A stretch of 58,798 nucleotides of DNA from Phocaeicola coprocola DSM 17136 (GTDB taxonomy: Bacteria > Bacteroidota > Bacteroidia > Bacteroidales > Bacteroidaceae): contig NZ_DS981478.1 in the NCBI RefSeq assembly GCF_000154845.1, positions 1 through 58,798 of the forward strand. The letters are read 5' to 3'. Below, in pieces: positions 1 to 7,874 of the stretch. A program made the position numbers and the translations under genes. The notes under the pieces were generated by a model, which worked only from the letters and a program-made list of their open reading frames with translations, was not told where the DNA came from and made no database searches. Position 1 is the stretch's first letter. Each line of letters starts with the position of its first letter.

Positions 1-15
1 CTGCCCATAAAAAGA

Positions 16-1011
16 ATGAATATGAAAATAGAATTAGAAAATTGCCAAAAAAGTCTTACTCTCAAAGATTTTGAAGAAATAGAGAGTAAATTGGGTTATG
101 CCTTGCCGGAAAGACTGAAAGAGTTCTATTTACAATATAATGGAGGTTCTACGAAACAGACCGCAAGCATAAATAAATATCAAGAGGTGGAAATTGAAGA
201 TTTCTTCCCATTCAAATATAACAAGGATTTTAAGAATGACCCCAGATATACGGCAGAAGGCGAAACATTAGAGTTAAGAAAAGCTGGAGCTATATCTGAT
301 AGCATTCTTATTTTTGCTATGGAATCTACCGATGAAGGTCGGATTACCATAGACTTGGTTAATGGAAAGATCTATCTTTACCCTATTGTGGGGATGCAAG
401 ATGTAATCTTCAATTTTGGAGAGCCACGACTTGTTGCAAATTCAATAGATGATTTCTTTGACAATCTCGTTGTTTTGGACGGGCACAAAGCAATTCCAGC
501 AATAGAAGAAATCGAAGAGGGACAAACGGAGACAGCAGGTGTAATGCCTGAACTTTCGGACTGTTCGGCTTCGCTAACAAAAGAAGATATAAAGAATTTT
601 GAGGTTGAGTTGAATGTAAAGATTCCGGCAGGCATGAAGAACTTTTACCTCAAGTTCAACGGTGGTATGCCATCACCATATTGTTATCAACCGCAGGACG
701 AGGATTTGGATCGGGTGGAGATAAATGCGTTCTTTCCGATAAAGGAACGCACCAATGCTTTTGAAACAATTGAAGTCATAGCCAAAGATATATGGAGTAG
801 GAATTTAATGCCATGCAATCTGTTGCCTTTTGCTATGGATTCGGGTGGAAACTATTATGCGTTGAACTTGAAGAATAAAAAGATTTACTATTACTTGACT
901 GACGAGTGGGACGAAAACGCTTCAAGAGAATACAACTTTGAAACAAATACTCGTTACATCGCCCAGTCATTCAATTACTTTATAAATCATTTTATCGAAG
1001 AAGAGGAATAA
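16..1011 (+). CDS. Double SMI1/KNR4 (SUKH) domain immunity-like protein
   Basis: The 331-residue protein contains two copies of the SUKH fold. Copy 1 has the LPERLKEFY..YNGG motif at residues 30-44, followed by an ILIFAMESTDEG segment near residue 100. Copy 2 repeats this as IPAGMKNFY..FNGG at about 203-217 and LLPFAMDSGGNYYAL near 275. SUKH proteins are a common immunity family that neutralises nuclease or deaminase toxins delivered between bacteria. No signal peptide is seen, so it should act in the cytoplasm. The first ATG at 16 and a second at 22 are both usable. It is the first complete gene in the array and is followed 10 bp after its stop by an attC-like repeat. Its target toxin is unknown. 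Confidence 0.75.
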   Translation: MNMKIELENCQKSLTLKDFEEIESKLGYALPERLKEFYLQYNGGSTKQTASINKYQEVEIEDFFPFKYNKDFKNDPRYTAEGETLELRKAGAISDSILIFAMESTDEGRITIDLVNGKIYLYPIVGMQDVIFNFGEPRLVANSIDDFFDNLVVLDGHKAIPAIEEIEEGQTETAGVMPELSDCSASLTKEDIKNFEVELNVKIPAGMKNFYLKFNGGMPSPYCYQPQDEDLDRVEINAFFPIKERTNAFETIEVIAKDIWSRNLMPCNLLPFAMDSGGNYYALNLKNKKIYYYLTDEWDENASREYNFETNTRYIAQSFNYFINHFIEEEE

Positions 1012-1021
1012 AGCGGGCAGA

Positions 1022-1071
1022 TAACAAGCGGATCAATCTCCTTTAATGATGATTATCCACCGAACATTAGC
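1022..1071 (+). repeat. attC-like site 1 (class A)
   Basis: It starts TAACAAGCGG and ends CGAACATTAGC. The arms GGATCAATC (1030-1038) and GATTATCC (1051-1058) pair along eight bases, leaving C1034 bulged from the left arm. This matches the place of the extrahelical base in integron attC sites. Confidence 0.75.
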
Positions 1072-1093
1072 AATTGACGAAAAAAAGAAAGCA

Positions 1094-1528
1094 ATGAGTG
1101 AAATTATAGAATACCGTCCAATTAATGAGGACGAACGAATAGAAATAGATCAGCTTGCGGCTAAAGGTTTAGTCCTTATAGGTTTGCAGGAAAGTGCTGA
1201 ATCCTCTGCCATCCTTGATGGCATAAAGAACTATCTCAATAATTTTGAAAGTTCAGATGACGAGGAAATTACGGATAGGGCTTATGAGTTAGGTTCCCTG
1301 TTAGGAAACACCATCCAAAAGCACTATGGATGGAACTGGTTTTGTGTAGAGGAAAATACAGATGATTCTTTTCATTGTGTTGCTTCTAATAAAGAACGAG
1401 CCTGCTGCGCCTGTCATGAATATATATACTCCATATTGACAAAACAGCATTCCAATAATGTAAAGTTGCTGTTCAATATGATAAAGAAGGACTATCCTAA
1501 AGAATGGCACTTCATGTTGCTTTCTTAA
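1094..1528 (+). CDS. Hypothetical protein, probable immunity cassette
   Basis: The family is not recognised. I start the gene at the ATG of MSEIIEY because the longer reading from 1046 would begin inside the preceding attC-like repeat, and because an A-rich leader with GAAAG precedes 1094. The 144-residue product is acidic at the N-terminus and has a central segment GWNWFCVEENTDDSFHCVAS, then a cysteine-rich stretch ERACCACHEY, and ends in a helical, basic-then-aromatic tail. There is no signal peptide or membrane segment. Position within the array and its flanking repeats suggest an immunity protein against an effector; this is inference from context only. Confidence 0.6.
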   Translation: MSEIIEYRPINEDERIEIDQLAAKGLVLIGLQESAESSAILDGIKNYLNNFESSDDEEITDRAYELGSLLGNTIQKHYGWNWFCVEENTDDSFHCVASNKERACCACHEYIYSILTKQHSNNVKLLFNMIKKDYPKEWHFMLLS

Positions 1529-1536
1529 AAGATTGC

Positions 1537-1584
1537 TAACAAACAGATGAAACATTTAAGGCAGTTTATCTGCTAAACATTATC
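1537..1584 (+). repeat. attC-like site 2 (class A')
   Basis: It starts TAACAAACAG. The arms CAGATGAAAC (1544-1553) and GTTTATCTG (1564-1572) pair over nine bases with a single G bulged in the left arm. It ends AAACATTATC. Confidence 0.75.
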
Positions 1585-1625
1585 GTTGTTTACATTAGAA
1601 TCAAAGAAATGAGAACATAGAAGAT

Positions 1626-2120
1626 ATGAAACTTGAATTATTGAGTGATGACTCAAACAGGTTTATACAAGCTCTAATAGATTATGACATAAATAGTAAA
1701 GATAAATATGGGAGTAATCTACTTCATTACTATATAATGAATTACAAGAGTATCGTACATCCCGCAGGTGTAATTATACCCGAATTTGTAAAAAAAGGGT
1801 TGGATATAAATGAAAAAAGGAAAGATGGACGCACTGCATTATATCTTTCTGTTCAATATCAGTTGAAAGGTATTTTTGAATTACTCCTGAATCATAATGC
1901 AGATATAGATATGCAAAATGCAAATGGTAATACTCCTTTATGGGAAGCTGTTATGCAATACAAGGGAGATGGCTTTTTTATCGAACACCTTTTGAAAAAT
2001 GGAGCTAATCCCGATATAGAGAACAACAATGGAGTATCTCCTAAATCATTGGCAAGAACTATCGCAAATTATGATGTAAGAAGATTCTTTAACAACGATA
2101 ACAAACAGCAAACCGACTGA
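1626..2120 (+). CDS. Ankyrin-repeat immunity-like protein
   Basis: The 164-residue cytoplasmic protein consists of about four ankyrin repeats. Visible repeat starts are YGSNLLHYYI, DGRTALYLSV, NGNTPLWEAV and NGVSPKSLAR, with helix pairs such as IFELLLNHNADIDMQ between them. Ankyrin proteins of this size occur as immunity proteins in polymorphic-toxin loci. The last residues (NKQQTD and stop) are encoded by the attC-like repeat that follows, so the C-terminal tail is a by-product of cassette structure. A second ankyrin cassette lies at 6381 with similar organisation. The partner toxin is unknown. Confidence 0.7.
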   Translation: MKLELLSDDSNRFIQALIDYDINSKDKYGSNLLHYYIMNYKSIVHPAGVIIPEFVKKGLDINEKRKDGRTALYLSVQYQLKGIFELLLNHNADIDMQNANGNTPLWEAVMQYKGDGFFIEHLLKNGANPDIENNNGVSPKSLARTIANYDVRRFFNNDNKQQTD

Positions 2121-2147
2121 ACAAGCGGCACGCTGCCGGACATTATC
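2099..2147 (+). repeat. attC-like site 3 (class B)
   Basis: It starts TAACAAACAGC and ends GGACATTATC. The outer arms CAGC/GCTG and inner arms CCG/CGG are separated by a small internal loop. The stop codon of the upstream ankyrin gene (2118-2120) lies inside the repeat. Confidence 0.7.
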
Positions 2148-2177
2148 TGCCCAATAATATGAACTAAAAAAAGTGAT

Positions 2178-2867
2178 ATGGAAACTAAAGCGGAAGTCCT
2201 AAAATACATGTTTACAAGAATACAAGAGATGCTTCCTGTAAATGTGGTCAAAGCAAAAAAGAATAAAGACTACTTTACTTACATAGTGGAAAACGATTGT
2301 AGCATTGAGTTTTACTTTCAAACAACCCAAGGTGGATATGCCGGTAAAAACACTTTTTGTATGGGTGTATCAGCTAAAATAAAGAATCCATATTTATGTA
2401 GTCTTGTATTAGAACCATTAAATAAAAAAGACGCTGGTGGTAACATCATAGCTTACTTTGATAGTAATATTGATTGGTATAATCAACATCAAATGGATAT
2501 GAATTATTTTTTCAGCAATAAAAGAGACAAGACTCCTGATATTGAGAAATTCTTAAACGATTTGAAAAAGGATTTTTTTCCGTATATCATACCTTTTGTC
2601 AAACAATATACAAAAATTATAGATTTTTACTCAAATACAGGTCATATTCAACATATATATGCAGATAAACAGTTTAGCTTGGGAGTAATCTGTTCTCTCT
2701 TGTGCAACCATGAAGAGTTCATTGAAGAAACTTTGGTTCCATTAGCCAAAGCAAGTGAAGGAGGTTGGATATTTAGAGAATTTTTTAAGTGCACAAACTA
2801 TGTTACCGATATAGTTGAGCCAATTAAGAAATATGTCGCAGAGGGTAATATCCATTTTGAACAATGA
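2178..2867 (+). CDS. Hypothetical protein, probable immunity cassette
   Basis: The 229-residue product is not assigned to a family. Its N-terminal half (about 1-110) looks beta-rich, with FYFQTTQGGYAGKNTFCMGV and a DSNIDWYNQHQMDMNYFF segment; its C-terminal half is helical. No signal peptide or membrane segment is seen, so a cytoplasmic role is expected. It starts 30 bp after one attC-like repeat and ends 19 bp before the next, so it is one complete cassette. An immunity role is inferred from neighbours only. Confidence 0.6.
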   Translation: METKAEVLKYMFTRIQEMLPVNVVKAKKNKDYFTYIVENDCSIEFYFQTTQGGYAGKNTFCMGVSAKIKNPYLCSLVLEPLNKKDAGGNIIAYFDSNIDWYNQHQMDMNYFFSNKRDKTPDIEKFLNDLKKDFFPYIIPFVKQYTKIIDFYSNTGHIQHIYADKQFSLGVICSLLCNHEEFIEETLVPLAKASEGGWIFREFFKCTNYVTDIVEPIKKYVAEGNIHFEQ

Positions 2868-2886
2868 GAAAAATAGAATGGGCAGA

Positions 2887-2938
2887 TAACAAGCGGATTA
2901 ATTGTCCTCGAAATGGTCGATTATCCACAGAAAATTAC
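2887..2938 (+). repeat. attC-like site 4 (class A)
   Basis: It starts TAACAAGCGG. The arms GGATTAATTG and CGATTATCC pair with one bulged T at the fixed position and one G-T wobble. The 3' end is AGAAAATTAC, the most divergent ATTA box of the set. Confidence 0.65.
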
Positions 2939-2956
2939 TAACGATAACAAATTTGT

Positions 2957-3325
2957 ATGAAAGTTTTTATTGGAGGTGAATTGGAACATAGTATTTCTGA
3001 TAAGTTTCGTAAAGCAAGAAACTCTGTAATAGAATATATGGATTGTCTATGTGATATTTCATATATTAATGAACTAAGTTTCTATGTATTCTGCTTAAAA
3101 GGATTTACTACAAATCCATTAAGTAGATATTCGAAAAAACGTAATCGGATAGAATTGGAAATTCTACTCCCATTTGATAAATTTGAAACAGCAAATGATT
3201 CTCAATGTGTTGAGATATTGAAACAAAGTATTCTTGATGCTATTGAGAACTATAAAAATAAAAACATTCCACAACAATATATTGATGTAATTGTAGAAAA
3301 AATGAAAGCATCAATTAATGAATGA
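2957..3325 (+). CDS. Small hypothetical immunity-like protein (Imm44-like pattern)
   Basis: The product has 122 residues with no membrane segment. An alpha/beta pattern is visible: an N-terminal helix with IEYMDCLCDIS, a strand ELSFYVFCLKGF, a RIELEILLPFDKF strand and a C-terminal amphipathic helix. The layout, with a helix followed by a strand ending in a proline-containing 'xIxxPxP' segment and a terminal helix, is shared with the cassette product at 3908. That suggests both belong to one divergent immunity family, perhaps Imm44; I am not certain. It begins 18 bp after an attC-like repeat and ends 9 bp before the next. Confidence 0.55.
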   Translation: MKVFIGGELEHSISDKFRKARNSVIEYMDCLCDISYINELSFYVFCLKGFTTNPLSRYSKKRNRIELEILLPFDKFETANDSQCVEILKQSILDAIENYKNKNIPQQYIDVIVEKMKASINE

Positions 3326-3334
3326 ATTCGTTAG

Positions 3335-3382
3335 TAACAAACAGCACTACTGCTTAAAGCGGAACGCTGTCGAACATTAATC
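3335..3382 (+). repeat. attC-like site 5 (class B)
   Basis: It starts TAACAAACAGC, contains GCGGAACGCTG and ends CGAACATTAATC. The CAGC/GCTG arms are intact. The internal part of the left arm differs from the other class B copies. Confidence 0.65.
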
Positions 3383-3401
3383 GCTTGAAATAATTAAATA
3401 T

Positions 3402-3824
3402 ATGATTTATGTAGATGACTTTATACGCAGAATTGAAAAAATGATAAGTACTGACCAAATAAGTGCTATAATCAAAATCAATTCAAAATTTGAATATAAA
3501 AATATACCTTTTGCCAATAATATACCCCAAGGTATAAGTGATTTATATTGCAAATTGAACTCTCTACAAATCATATATCCACGCCAATTTGAGTTGTTGC
3601 CAATAGAACAATTCAGGTTGATAAAAGACAAATATTTGTACTTTGCAACTATTAATCATATAGAAAAAATAGGCTTTAATATTTTACAAACAAATGTAGC
3701 AGGAGAATGGGATATAGTAAATACCAATAACGATTTTCGTATCACATATACTCTTGGGAGTTTCCTGACAACTAAGATTTGGCGATGGATTAACTGGGGT
3801 AAAGAAATATGGCAAGAAGAATGA
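3402..3824 (+). CDS. Possible SUKH-like immunity protein
   Basis: The 140-residue protein has the segment NIPQGISDLYCKLNS at about residues 39-53, resembling the SUKH motif (I/LP..L..FY...N). FELLPIEQF, YLYFATINHIEKIGFNIL and a late aromatic segment (TLGSFLTTKIWRWI) follow, again in SUKH order. The usual GG after the asparagine is missing, so the family call is tentative. No secretion signal is visible. It is a complete cassette between attC-like sites 5 and 6. Confidence 0.5.
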   Translation: MIYVDDFIRRIEKMISTDQISAIIKINSKFEYKNIPFANNIPQGISDLYCKLNSLQIIYPRQFELLPIEQFRLIKDKYLYFATINHIEKIGFNILQTNVAGEWDIVNTNNDFRITYTLGSFLTTKIWRWINWGKEIWQEE

Positions 3825-3831
3825 AAACGAT

Positions 3832-3883
3832 TAACAAGCGGCTCAACCTCCCCTTAAAGGTCGGTTAGCCACCAAACATTATA
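3832..3883 (+). repeat. attC-like site 6 (class A, best match to integron attC)
   Basis: It starts TAACAAGCGG. The arms GGCTCAACC (3840-3848) and GGTTAGCC (3863-3870) pair perfectly over eight bases with only C3844 bulged. The TCAA and TTAGCC boxes closely resemble the inner boxes of classical attC sites. It ends CAAACATTATA. Confidence 0.8.
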
Positions 3884-3907
3884 AACTCTGGATATAAGGA
3901 TGAATGT

Positions 3908-4399
3908 ATGAATAATCAATATGCAGTTTTAATAAGTAGTGAAATCCCCGAACTTGGAGAATTGGACTTACTGCGCTCAATTTACCGAGAGTTGAATGGT
4001 TATATGGAAGATTACAATAACCAAATCAACTTAGATGATTTGGGAGATTGGAAACTTCTCATACAGATAAATCTTCGAAATACTAATGGGGGGATTGGGA
4101 TTTTCAAACGGGCAAAACGTTTCCCATCTAATAAAGAGTTTGAAATATCTATTTCCATACCAGTACCAAATTTGGAGGAAGCACGCTATGGAATATCCGA
4201 TATGACGGGGATTTATATTCCTTTAAATATTAAAAACTTCTACATTCTTTCTCCATGCTTTAGTAAATATGATAATTTGTATCATTATATTCTTGAGAGT
4301 GCAAAACAAGCCATAGATGCAGCTTTTGCTTATGGCTTTACATGTAACGGCAAAAGAATAAAGAAAAAAGAGTTTATAACAAACAGCACTACCGACTGA
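3908..4399 (+). CDS. Hypothetical immunity-like protein (Imm44-like pattern)
   Basis: The 163-residue cytoplasmic protein has a helix (LDLLRSIYRELNGYMEDY), a strand WKLLIQINLRN, then FEISISIPVPNLEEARYG and a C-terminal helix (LYHYILESAKQAIDAAFAYGF). The strand-proline-helix order is shared with the smaller product at 2957. The last residues (TNSTTD and stop) are encoded by the downstream attC-like repeat. A start at 3901 with a few more residues is out of frame, so the ATG at 3908 is used. No catalytic motif is seen; immunity is inferred from context. Confidence 0.55.
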   Translation: MNNQYAVLISSEIPELGELDLLRSIYRELNGYMEDYNNQINLDDLGDWKLLIQINLRNTNGGIGIFKRAKRFPSNKEFEISISIPVPNLEEARYGISDMTGIYIPLNIKNFYILSPCFSKYDNLYHYILESAKQAIDAAFAYGFTCNGKRIKKKEFITNSTTD

Positions 4400-4426
4400 A
4401 TAAGGCGGAACGCTGCAAACCATTAG
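4377..4426 (+). repeat. attC-like site 7 (class B)
   Basis: It starts TAACAAACAGC, contains GGCGGAACGCTGC and ends ACCATTAGTC. It supplies the stop codon of the upstream gene. One extra G lengthens the central part relative to other class B copies. Confidence 0.65.
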
Positions 4427-4450
4427 TCGCTTGAAAAATAAAAAAAGAAA

Positions 4451-5344
4451 ATGAGTAAGATAATGATATGGGTCGGTCAATTCAATTCCGAAGCTGACTT
4501 TGAGAAATATATGGATCAATCGGCTTTCCGTCAATGGTGGAAAGATTACGATGAAGACAATAAGGAACTTCGTTGCCAATTCTGTAAGGAGCTTGGTGTA
4601 ATGAGCTATGATGAGGATTTTCTTATTATGAAATTCACATCTGACGGCTTGGCAGGATTACTTAACCTTATTCCTGCTGATACCCAAAAGATAAGTCTGT
4701 CGATGGCTGATAAAAATATTACAATGGCAAATGCTGTTATCTGCTATAATTGTCGTGAGGGTATATCTCCTAAGAAGGCAGAGAATGCCACAACCATGAC
4801 TTATCTTGGTACGTTTGAGTTTGAACTGTCGCCTGAAGGAGTGCAAGGGTCTAATGCCGGATTAGAATATATGATTTGGATTGGCACGACCGATAAAAGC
4901 CGGGAAGAGTTTATGGAGTATTTCAATCAAGATGAATACATGAAAGAAATACGAGATTACGAAGAAGGTCGTACAAAGAAACGTCCCAATCCGGAACATC
5001 GCTGTCAGTTTTGTAAAGACGTTAATATAAAGTATTACTATCCAGAATTTCTAACTGTGGAAATTAAGGATGAACCCGAAAATCCTTTTAATCTTGTTAG
5101 AATGATGATTGATAACAAACTTGTCCTTGACTGGTATATTGAGTCCGATATTGATGAATACCACATAAAGCCATCAAATTGTATTGTGTGCTATATACCC
5201 AATGGTTTCAAGGACAACAAAAGGAATCAGAAAATCTTTATTAAGAAGAAAAATTATGATTCATATGAAACACCTAAAAAATTTGTGGATGAATTAGACA
5301 GTTACAACGGTATTCAATATTTGGAAACTTATATTGCAGAATAA
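4451..5344 (+). CDS. Tandem Imm22-like (DUF4284-type) immunity protein
   Basis: The 297-residue protein is an internal duplication. Copy 1 starts MIWVGQFNSEADFEKYM and has RCQFCKELGVMSYDEDFL; copy 2 starts MIWIGTTDKSREEFMEYF near residue 142 and has RCQFCKDVNIKYYYPEFL. The IWVG..xS...FE.Y opening and the CQFCK motif are typical of the Imm22 family as I recall it. Each copy then has a CY(N/I)(C/P) segment (ICYNCRE, VCYIPNG). It is cytoplasmic, with no signal peptide. Duplication may broaden the range of toxins bound; that is speculation. It is the longest cassette but one in the array and ends 6 bp before attC-like site 8. Confidence 0.65.
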   Translation: MSKIMIWVGQFNSEADFEKYMDQSAFRQWWKDYDEDNKELRCQFCKELGVMSYDEDFLIMKFTSDGLAGLLNLIPADTQKISLSMADKNITMANAVICYNCREGISPKKAENATTMTYLGTFEFELSPEGVQGSNAGLEYMIWIGTTDKSREEFMEYFNQDEYMKEIRDYEEGRTKKRPNPEHRCQFCKDVNIKYYYPEFLTVEIKDEPENPFNLVRMMIDNKLVLDWYIESDIDEYHIKPSNCIVCYIPNGFKDNKRNQKIFIKKKNYDSYETPKKFVDELDSYNGIQYLETYIAE

Positions 5345-5350
5345 AGCTAC

Positions 5351-5400
5351 TAACAAACGGATAAATTTCCCTTAAAGATCGATTATCCACTGGACATTAC
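5351..5400 (+). repeat. attC-like site 8 (class A)
   Basis: It starts TAACAAACGG, the same nine bases that open the Vibrio cholerae repeats as I recall them. The arms GGATAAATT and GATTATCC pair with one bulged A. It ends TGGACATTAC. Confidence 0.7.
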
Positions 5401-5420
5401 TAACGCATAAATAAAGAAAG

Positions 5421-6302
5421 ATGAAATATTATACTGTAAAAAATAGAATAATGCCTTGGGGAAGTTATGGAGAAATGCTGTGGCAAGGTATTTACTGTTA
5501 TGATAAAGATACAAACTCCCACATGATTTTTAGAACCGGAGCGTTTTGCCCTTCTATCTACCGCTCTCAATATAACAGAGAAAGTCCTGTGTTAATTGTC
5601 AAGGAGGATGTTTTACAGTATATTATAGAATCAAATCTTACAGGCTTTGTCCTTCAACCGGTAAACAAGGAAAAGATTGTAAAATTGGATTGGGAGAACT
5701 GGGATTTACAATCACCGGAGCCTTTGATATATCCGTCTGGAAGTATGGATGCGGAAGAATATATTACACGGCGCAAACATAACGAAACGGTAGCGGAGCA
5801 AATAGGGAATTTATTTGCGTTGATACCTCAAAAGGACGGACTGCTTTATTGCGAGCAAGAACGTGGTTCTGCCAAGTTAGTAGAACAAAGCCTTTCAGGA
5901 TTGGATATTTTCATTGATAGGATTTTTTGCGACTTTTGCTCTGAAATTTATGTCAGTGAAAAGGCTAAAGACGTTTTATCTAAATATTATTCTGATCTGC
6001 TTATTTTCCAAGAAGTCCCAATATTTGTTGCAGATGAAAATCTCTTGCTTCAATTAGAACAGACGGCTAAACGTAAAGAATATCAGAAGCAACGAGAAGC
6101 GGAAATGACAAAAAACGATTGGCAAAGGTGGTTTCGTTTGAAAGATGATGCGAGAAAGTTAATAGAAGGACTTTCCCTGCTGAAAACAGAATCCGCTAAA
6201 TCCAAACGAAAATTGAATATCAATGATAAACTAAATTCTGCCAATGAAATATATCCTTTGGAATATGAAAGTTGGATGCAAGAGTATTGGAATAAAAAAT
6301 AA
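5421..6302 (+). CDS. Hypothetical protein, probable immunity cassette
   Basis: The 293-residue protein is not recognised. The N-terminal third is beta-rich and aromatic (MPWGSYGEMLWQGIYCYD), the middle has a motif CDFCSEIYVSEKAKDVL and the C-terminal part is a charged helical tail (KEYQKQREAEMTKNDW). No signal peptide or transmembrane stretch is present. The layout of a substrate-binding-like N-terminal domain with a charged tail is compatible with the larger immunity families (for example Imm11 or Imm43), but I cannot place it. It is flanked by attC-like sites 8 and 9. Confidence 0.6.
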   Translation: MKYYTVKNRIMPWGSYGEMLWQGIYCYDKDTNSHMIFRTGAFCPSIYRSQYNRESPVLIVKEDVLQYIIESNLTGFVLQPVNKEKIVKLDWENWDLQSPEPLIYPSGSMDAEEYITRRKHNETVAEQIGNLFALIPQKDGLLYCEQERGSAKLVEQSLSGLDIFIDRIFCDFCSEIYVSEKAKDVLSKYYSDLLIFQEVPIFVADENLLLQLEQTAKRKEYQKQREAEMTKNDWQRWFRLKDDARKLIEGLSLLKTESAKSKRKLNINDKLNSANEIYPLEYESWMQEYWNKK

Positions 6303-6310
6303 AGCGTTAG

Positions 6311-6359
6311 TAACAAACAGCAAACCGACCGAATAAGCGGAACGCTGCAAACCATTATC
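6311..6359 (+). repeat. attC-like site 9 (class B)
   Basis: It starts TAACAAACAGC, contains GCGGAACGCTGC and ends ACCATTATC. The CAGC/GCTG outer arms and CCG/CGG inner arms are intact. Confidence 0.7.
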
Positions 6360-6380
6360 AAATTCTAAAATAAAGCAGTT

Positions 6381-6896
6381 ATGAGTACAAAATATAACGA
6401 AGAAGCAGAAGATCTGATGTTTGAATTATTCGACGAAGATGATTTTACAAAAGTCATATCATTTGTGGATAAGTATGGATGTGATTTTGTGGATAGAGAT
6501 GGAAGAAATCTATTAATGAATTTCATCGTCGAAGGAAAGAGTACGTTTGCCATTGAACTAATAAAGCAATACAAAATGAATGGTTTGAATTTGGATTTGC
6601 AAGATGACTCTGGGTGGACGGCGTTGCATTTCGCTGCTCAAGAGAATATCCCGGAAATTATAGAACTTCTTGCAGGGTCAAAGGCAAACTTAAATATCCA
6701 AGAAGAAAATGGTCGTACCCCGCTATTCATTGCCATTTTTGATAGAAATGACAAATCTGCGATTACATTATTGGAAAATGGTGCAGATATAACAGTGAAT
6801 AATAATTCAGGTGTTTCTCCAATGTCATTTGTAACGAAAAAAGTAAAGAAATGGATAAATGAGAATTTGATAACAAACAGCAAACCGACTGAATAA
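6381..6896 (+). CDS. Ankyrin-repeat immunity-like protein
   Basis: The 171-residue protein has about four ankyrin repeats, seen as DGRNLLMNFI, SGWTALHFAAQEN, NGRTPLFIAIFDRND and SGVSPMSFV, with helices such as IPEIIELLAGSKANL between. It is cytoplasmic. It is a relative of the cassette at 1626, sharing repeat count and a NGVSP / SGVSP final repeat, but the sequences differ widely, so it is not a recent duplicate. Its final residues (TNSKPTE and stop) come from the downstream attC-like repeat. The toxin it would neutralise is unknown. Confidence 0.7.
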   Translation: MSTKYNEEAEDLMFELFDEDDFTKVISFVDKYGCDFVDRDGRNLLMNFIVEGKSTFAIELIKQYKMNGLNLDLQDDSGWTALHFAAQENIPEIIELLAGSKANLNIQEENGRTPLFIAIFDRNDKSAITLLENGADITVNNNSGVSPMSFVTKKVKKWINENLITNSKPTE

Positions 6897-6919
6897 GCGG
6901 AACGCTGCCGAACATTATC
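6871..6919 (+). repeat. attC-like site 10 (class B)
   Basis: It starts TAACAAACAGC, runs through CCGACTGAATAAGCGG and ends CGAACATTATC. It encodes the last residues and stop codon of the ankyrin gene at 6381. Confidence 0.75.
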
Positions 6920-6937
6920 AACTTATTAATGAATAAA

Positions 6938-7390
6938 ATGAAAAAAGACAAACATATAAAAGTGCTATTCCACTTGGAACAAGATGAAGATGGCTATCCA
7001 CCATTTTCTATTGAAGGTTTGTGGTGCAAAAAGGCAAGTAATGATACCTATATTGTCGATAATGTGCCATTCTATACCTATGGAATCAGTTTGGGGGATG
7101 AGATATGTGTTACAGAAGAAGATGGCGAATATCATTTTCAATCCATAGTGAATCCCTCTGGAAATAGCACATTGAGGGTATATTTTAACGATAAACGTAT
7201 GCAGATGGTCAGAGACAAACTACTTGATATGGGATGCAAGGTAGAGATTTCTAATCTCCCTTCATTCGTATCCATAAATGTACCACAAGAAGTTTCCTTA
7301 AAAGTGGTCGAAGATGTTCTGACCAATATGCAAAAAGAATGTGATAGTTTGGCTTATGAACATGGTGTTGTCAGACAAAATATAAGTTGA
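6938..7390 (+). CDS. DUF4265 domain protein, immunity-like
   Basis: The 150-residue protein matches the DUF4265 pattern: VLFHLEQDEDGYPPFSIEGLW near the start, then a Y.VDN.PFY.YG...GD segment (YIVDNVPFYTYGISLGDEI) and NPSGNSTLRVYF. These are the family's hallmark boxes. DUF4265 proteins occur in polymorphic-toxin immunity arrays and elsewhere; no enzymatic residues are known to me. I take the second in-frame ATG (6938), which follows an A-rich leader; 6929 is an alternative. The stop codon abuts attC-like site 11 directly. Confidence 0.65.
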   Translation: MKKDKHIKVLFHLEQDEDGYPPFSIEGLWCKKASNDTYIVDNVPFYTYGISLGDEICVTEEDGEYHFQSIVNPSGNSTLRVYFNDKRMQMVRDKLLDMGCKVEISNLPSFVSINVPQEVSLKVVEDVLTNMQKECDSLAYEHGVVRQNIS

Positions 7391-7439
7391 TAACAAACAG
7401 CAGACCGACTGAATAAGCGGAACGCTGCCGAACATTAGC
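7391..7439 (+). repeat. attC-like site 11 (class B)
   Basis: It starts immediately after the upstream stop codon. It is nearly identical to site 10 (one A to G change in the left arm) and ends CGAACATTAGC. Confidence 0.75.
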
Positions 7440-7461
7440 AACTTTACAAACTAAAAAGAAT

Positions 7462-7803
7462 ATGAGTAACCAAATAATTTTTGATGTTGACGGACTTATA
7501 GAAGCTCAAATCCGTCAGAGAGATAAAGACTATGCGAAAGTCTGTTGTCAGAACTTATTAAACTACGCATACGGAAAGGGGCTTTTGTGTGATAATCCAT
7601 GTGATAATGAAGGAAACCTAATCATGCCTTCAATTATTAAGGAAAGTTCTTTAACAGAAATTGGTAAACATATTTTTGTTGAATTGCTATTTAAGTGGTT
7701 TGCATACACAGATAATGAAAGTGGAAAAATTGACAGAAAAAATAACATCAAAATGTTAGAGAAGTATTACAATCAACTTTTACAAAAGATTGATAGAAAA
7801 TAG
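7462..7803 (+). CDS. Small hypothetical protein, probable immunity cassette
   Basis: The 113-residue product is not recognised. It appears all-helical, with QIRQRDKDYAKVCCQNLLNYAYGKGLL near the N-terminus, a turn with CDNPCDNEGN and a C-terminal helix KMLEKYYNQLLQKI. It has no membrane segment or signal peptide. It starts 22 bp after site 11 and ends 5 bp before site 12. Immunity function is inferred only from the array. Confidence 0.6.
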   Translation: MSNQIIFDVDGLIEAQIRQRDKDYAKVCCQNLLNYAYGKGLLCDNPCDNEGNLIMPSIIKESSLTEIGKHIFVELLFKWFAYTDNESGKIDRKNNIKMLEKYYNQLLQKIDRK

Positions 7804-7808
7804 GTTGC

Positions 7809-7857
7809 TAACAAACAGATGAAACATTGAAGGCGGTTTATCTGCCGGACATTATAA
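7809..7857 (+). repeat. attC-like site 12 (class A')
   Basis: It starts TAACAAACAG. The arms CAGATGAAAC and GTTTATCTG pair over nine bases with one bulged G, as in site 2. It ends CGGACATTAT. Confidence 0.75.
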
Positions 7858-7874
7858 ACTCGTAAAATAAAAAT

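Noticed and set aside
1046..1093. Longer N-terminus of the gene at 1094
   Set aside because: It would be translated from inside attC-like site 1; the later ATG has a better leader.
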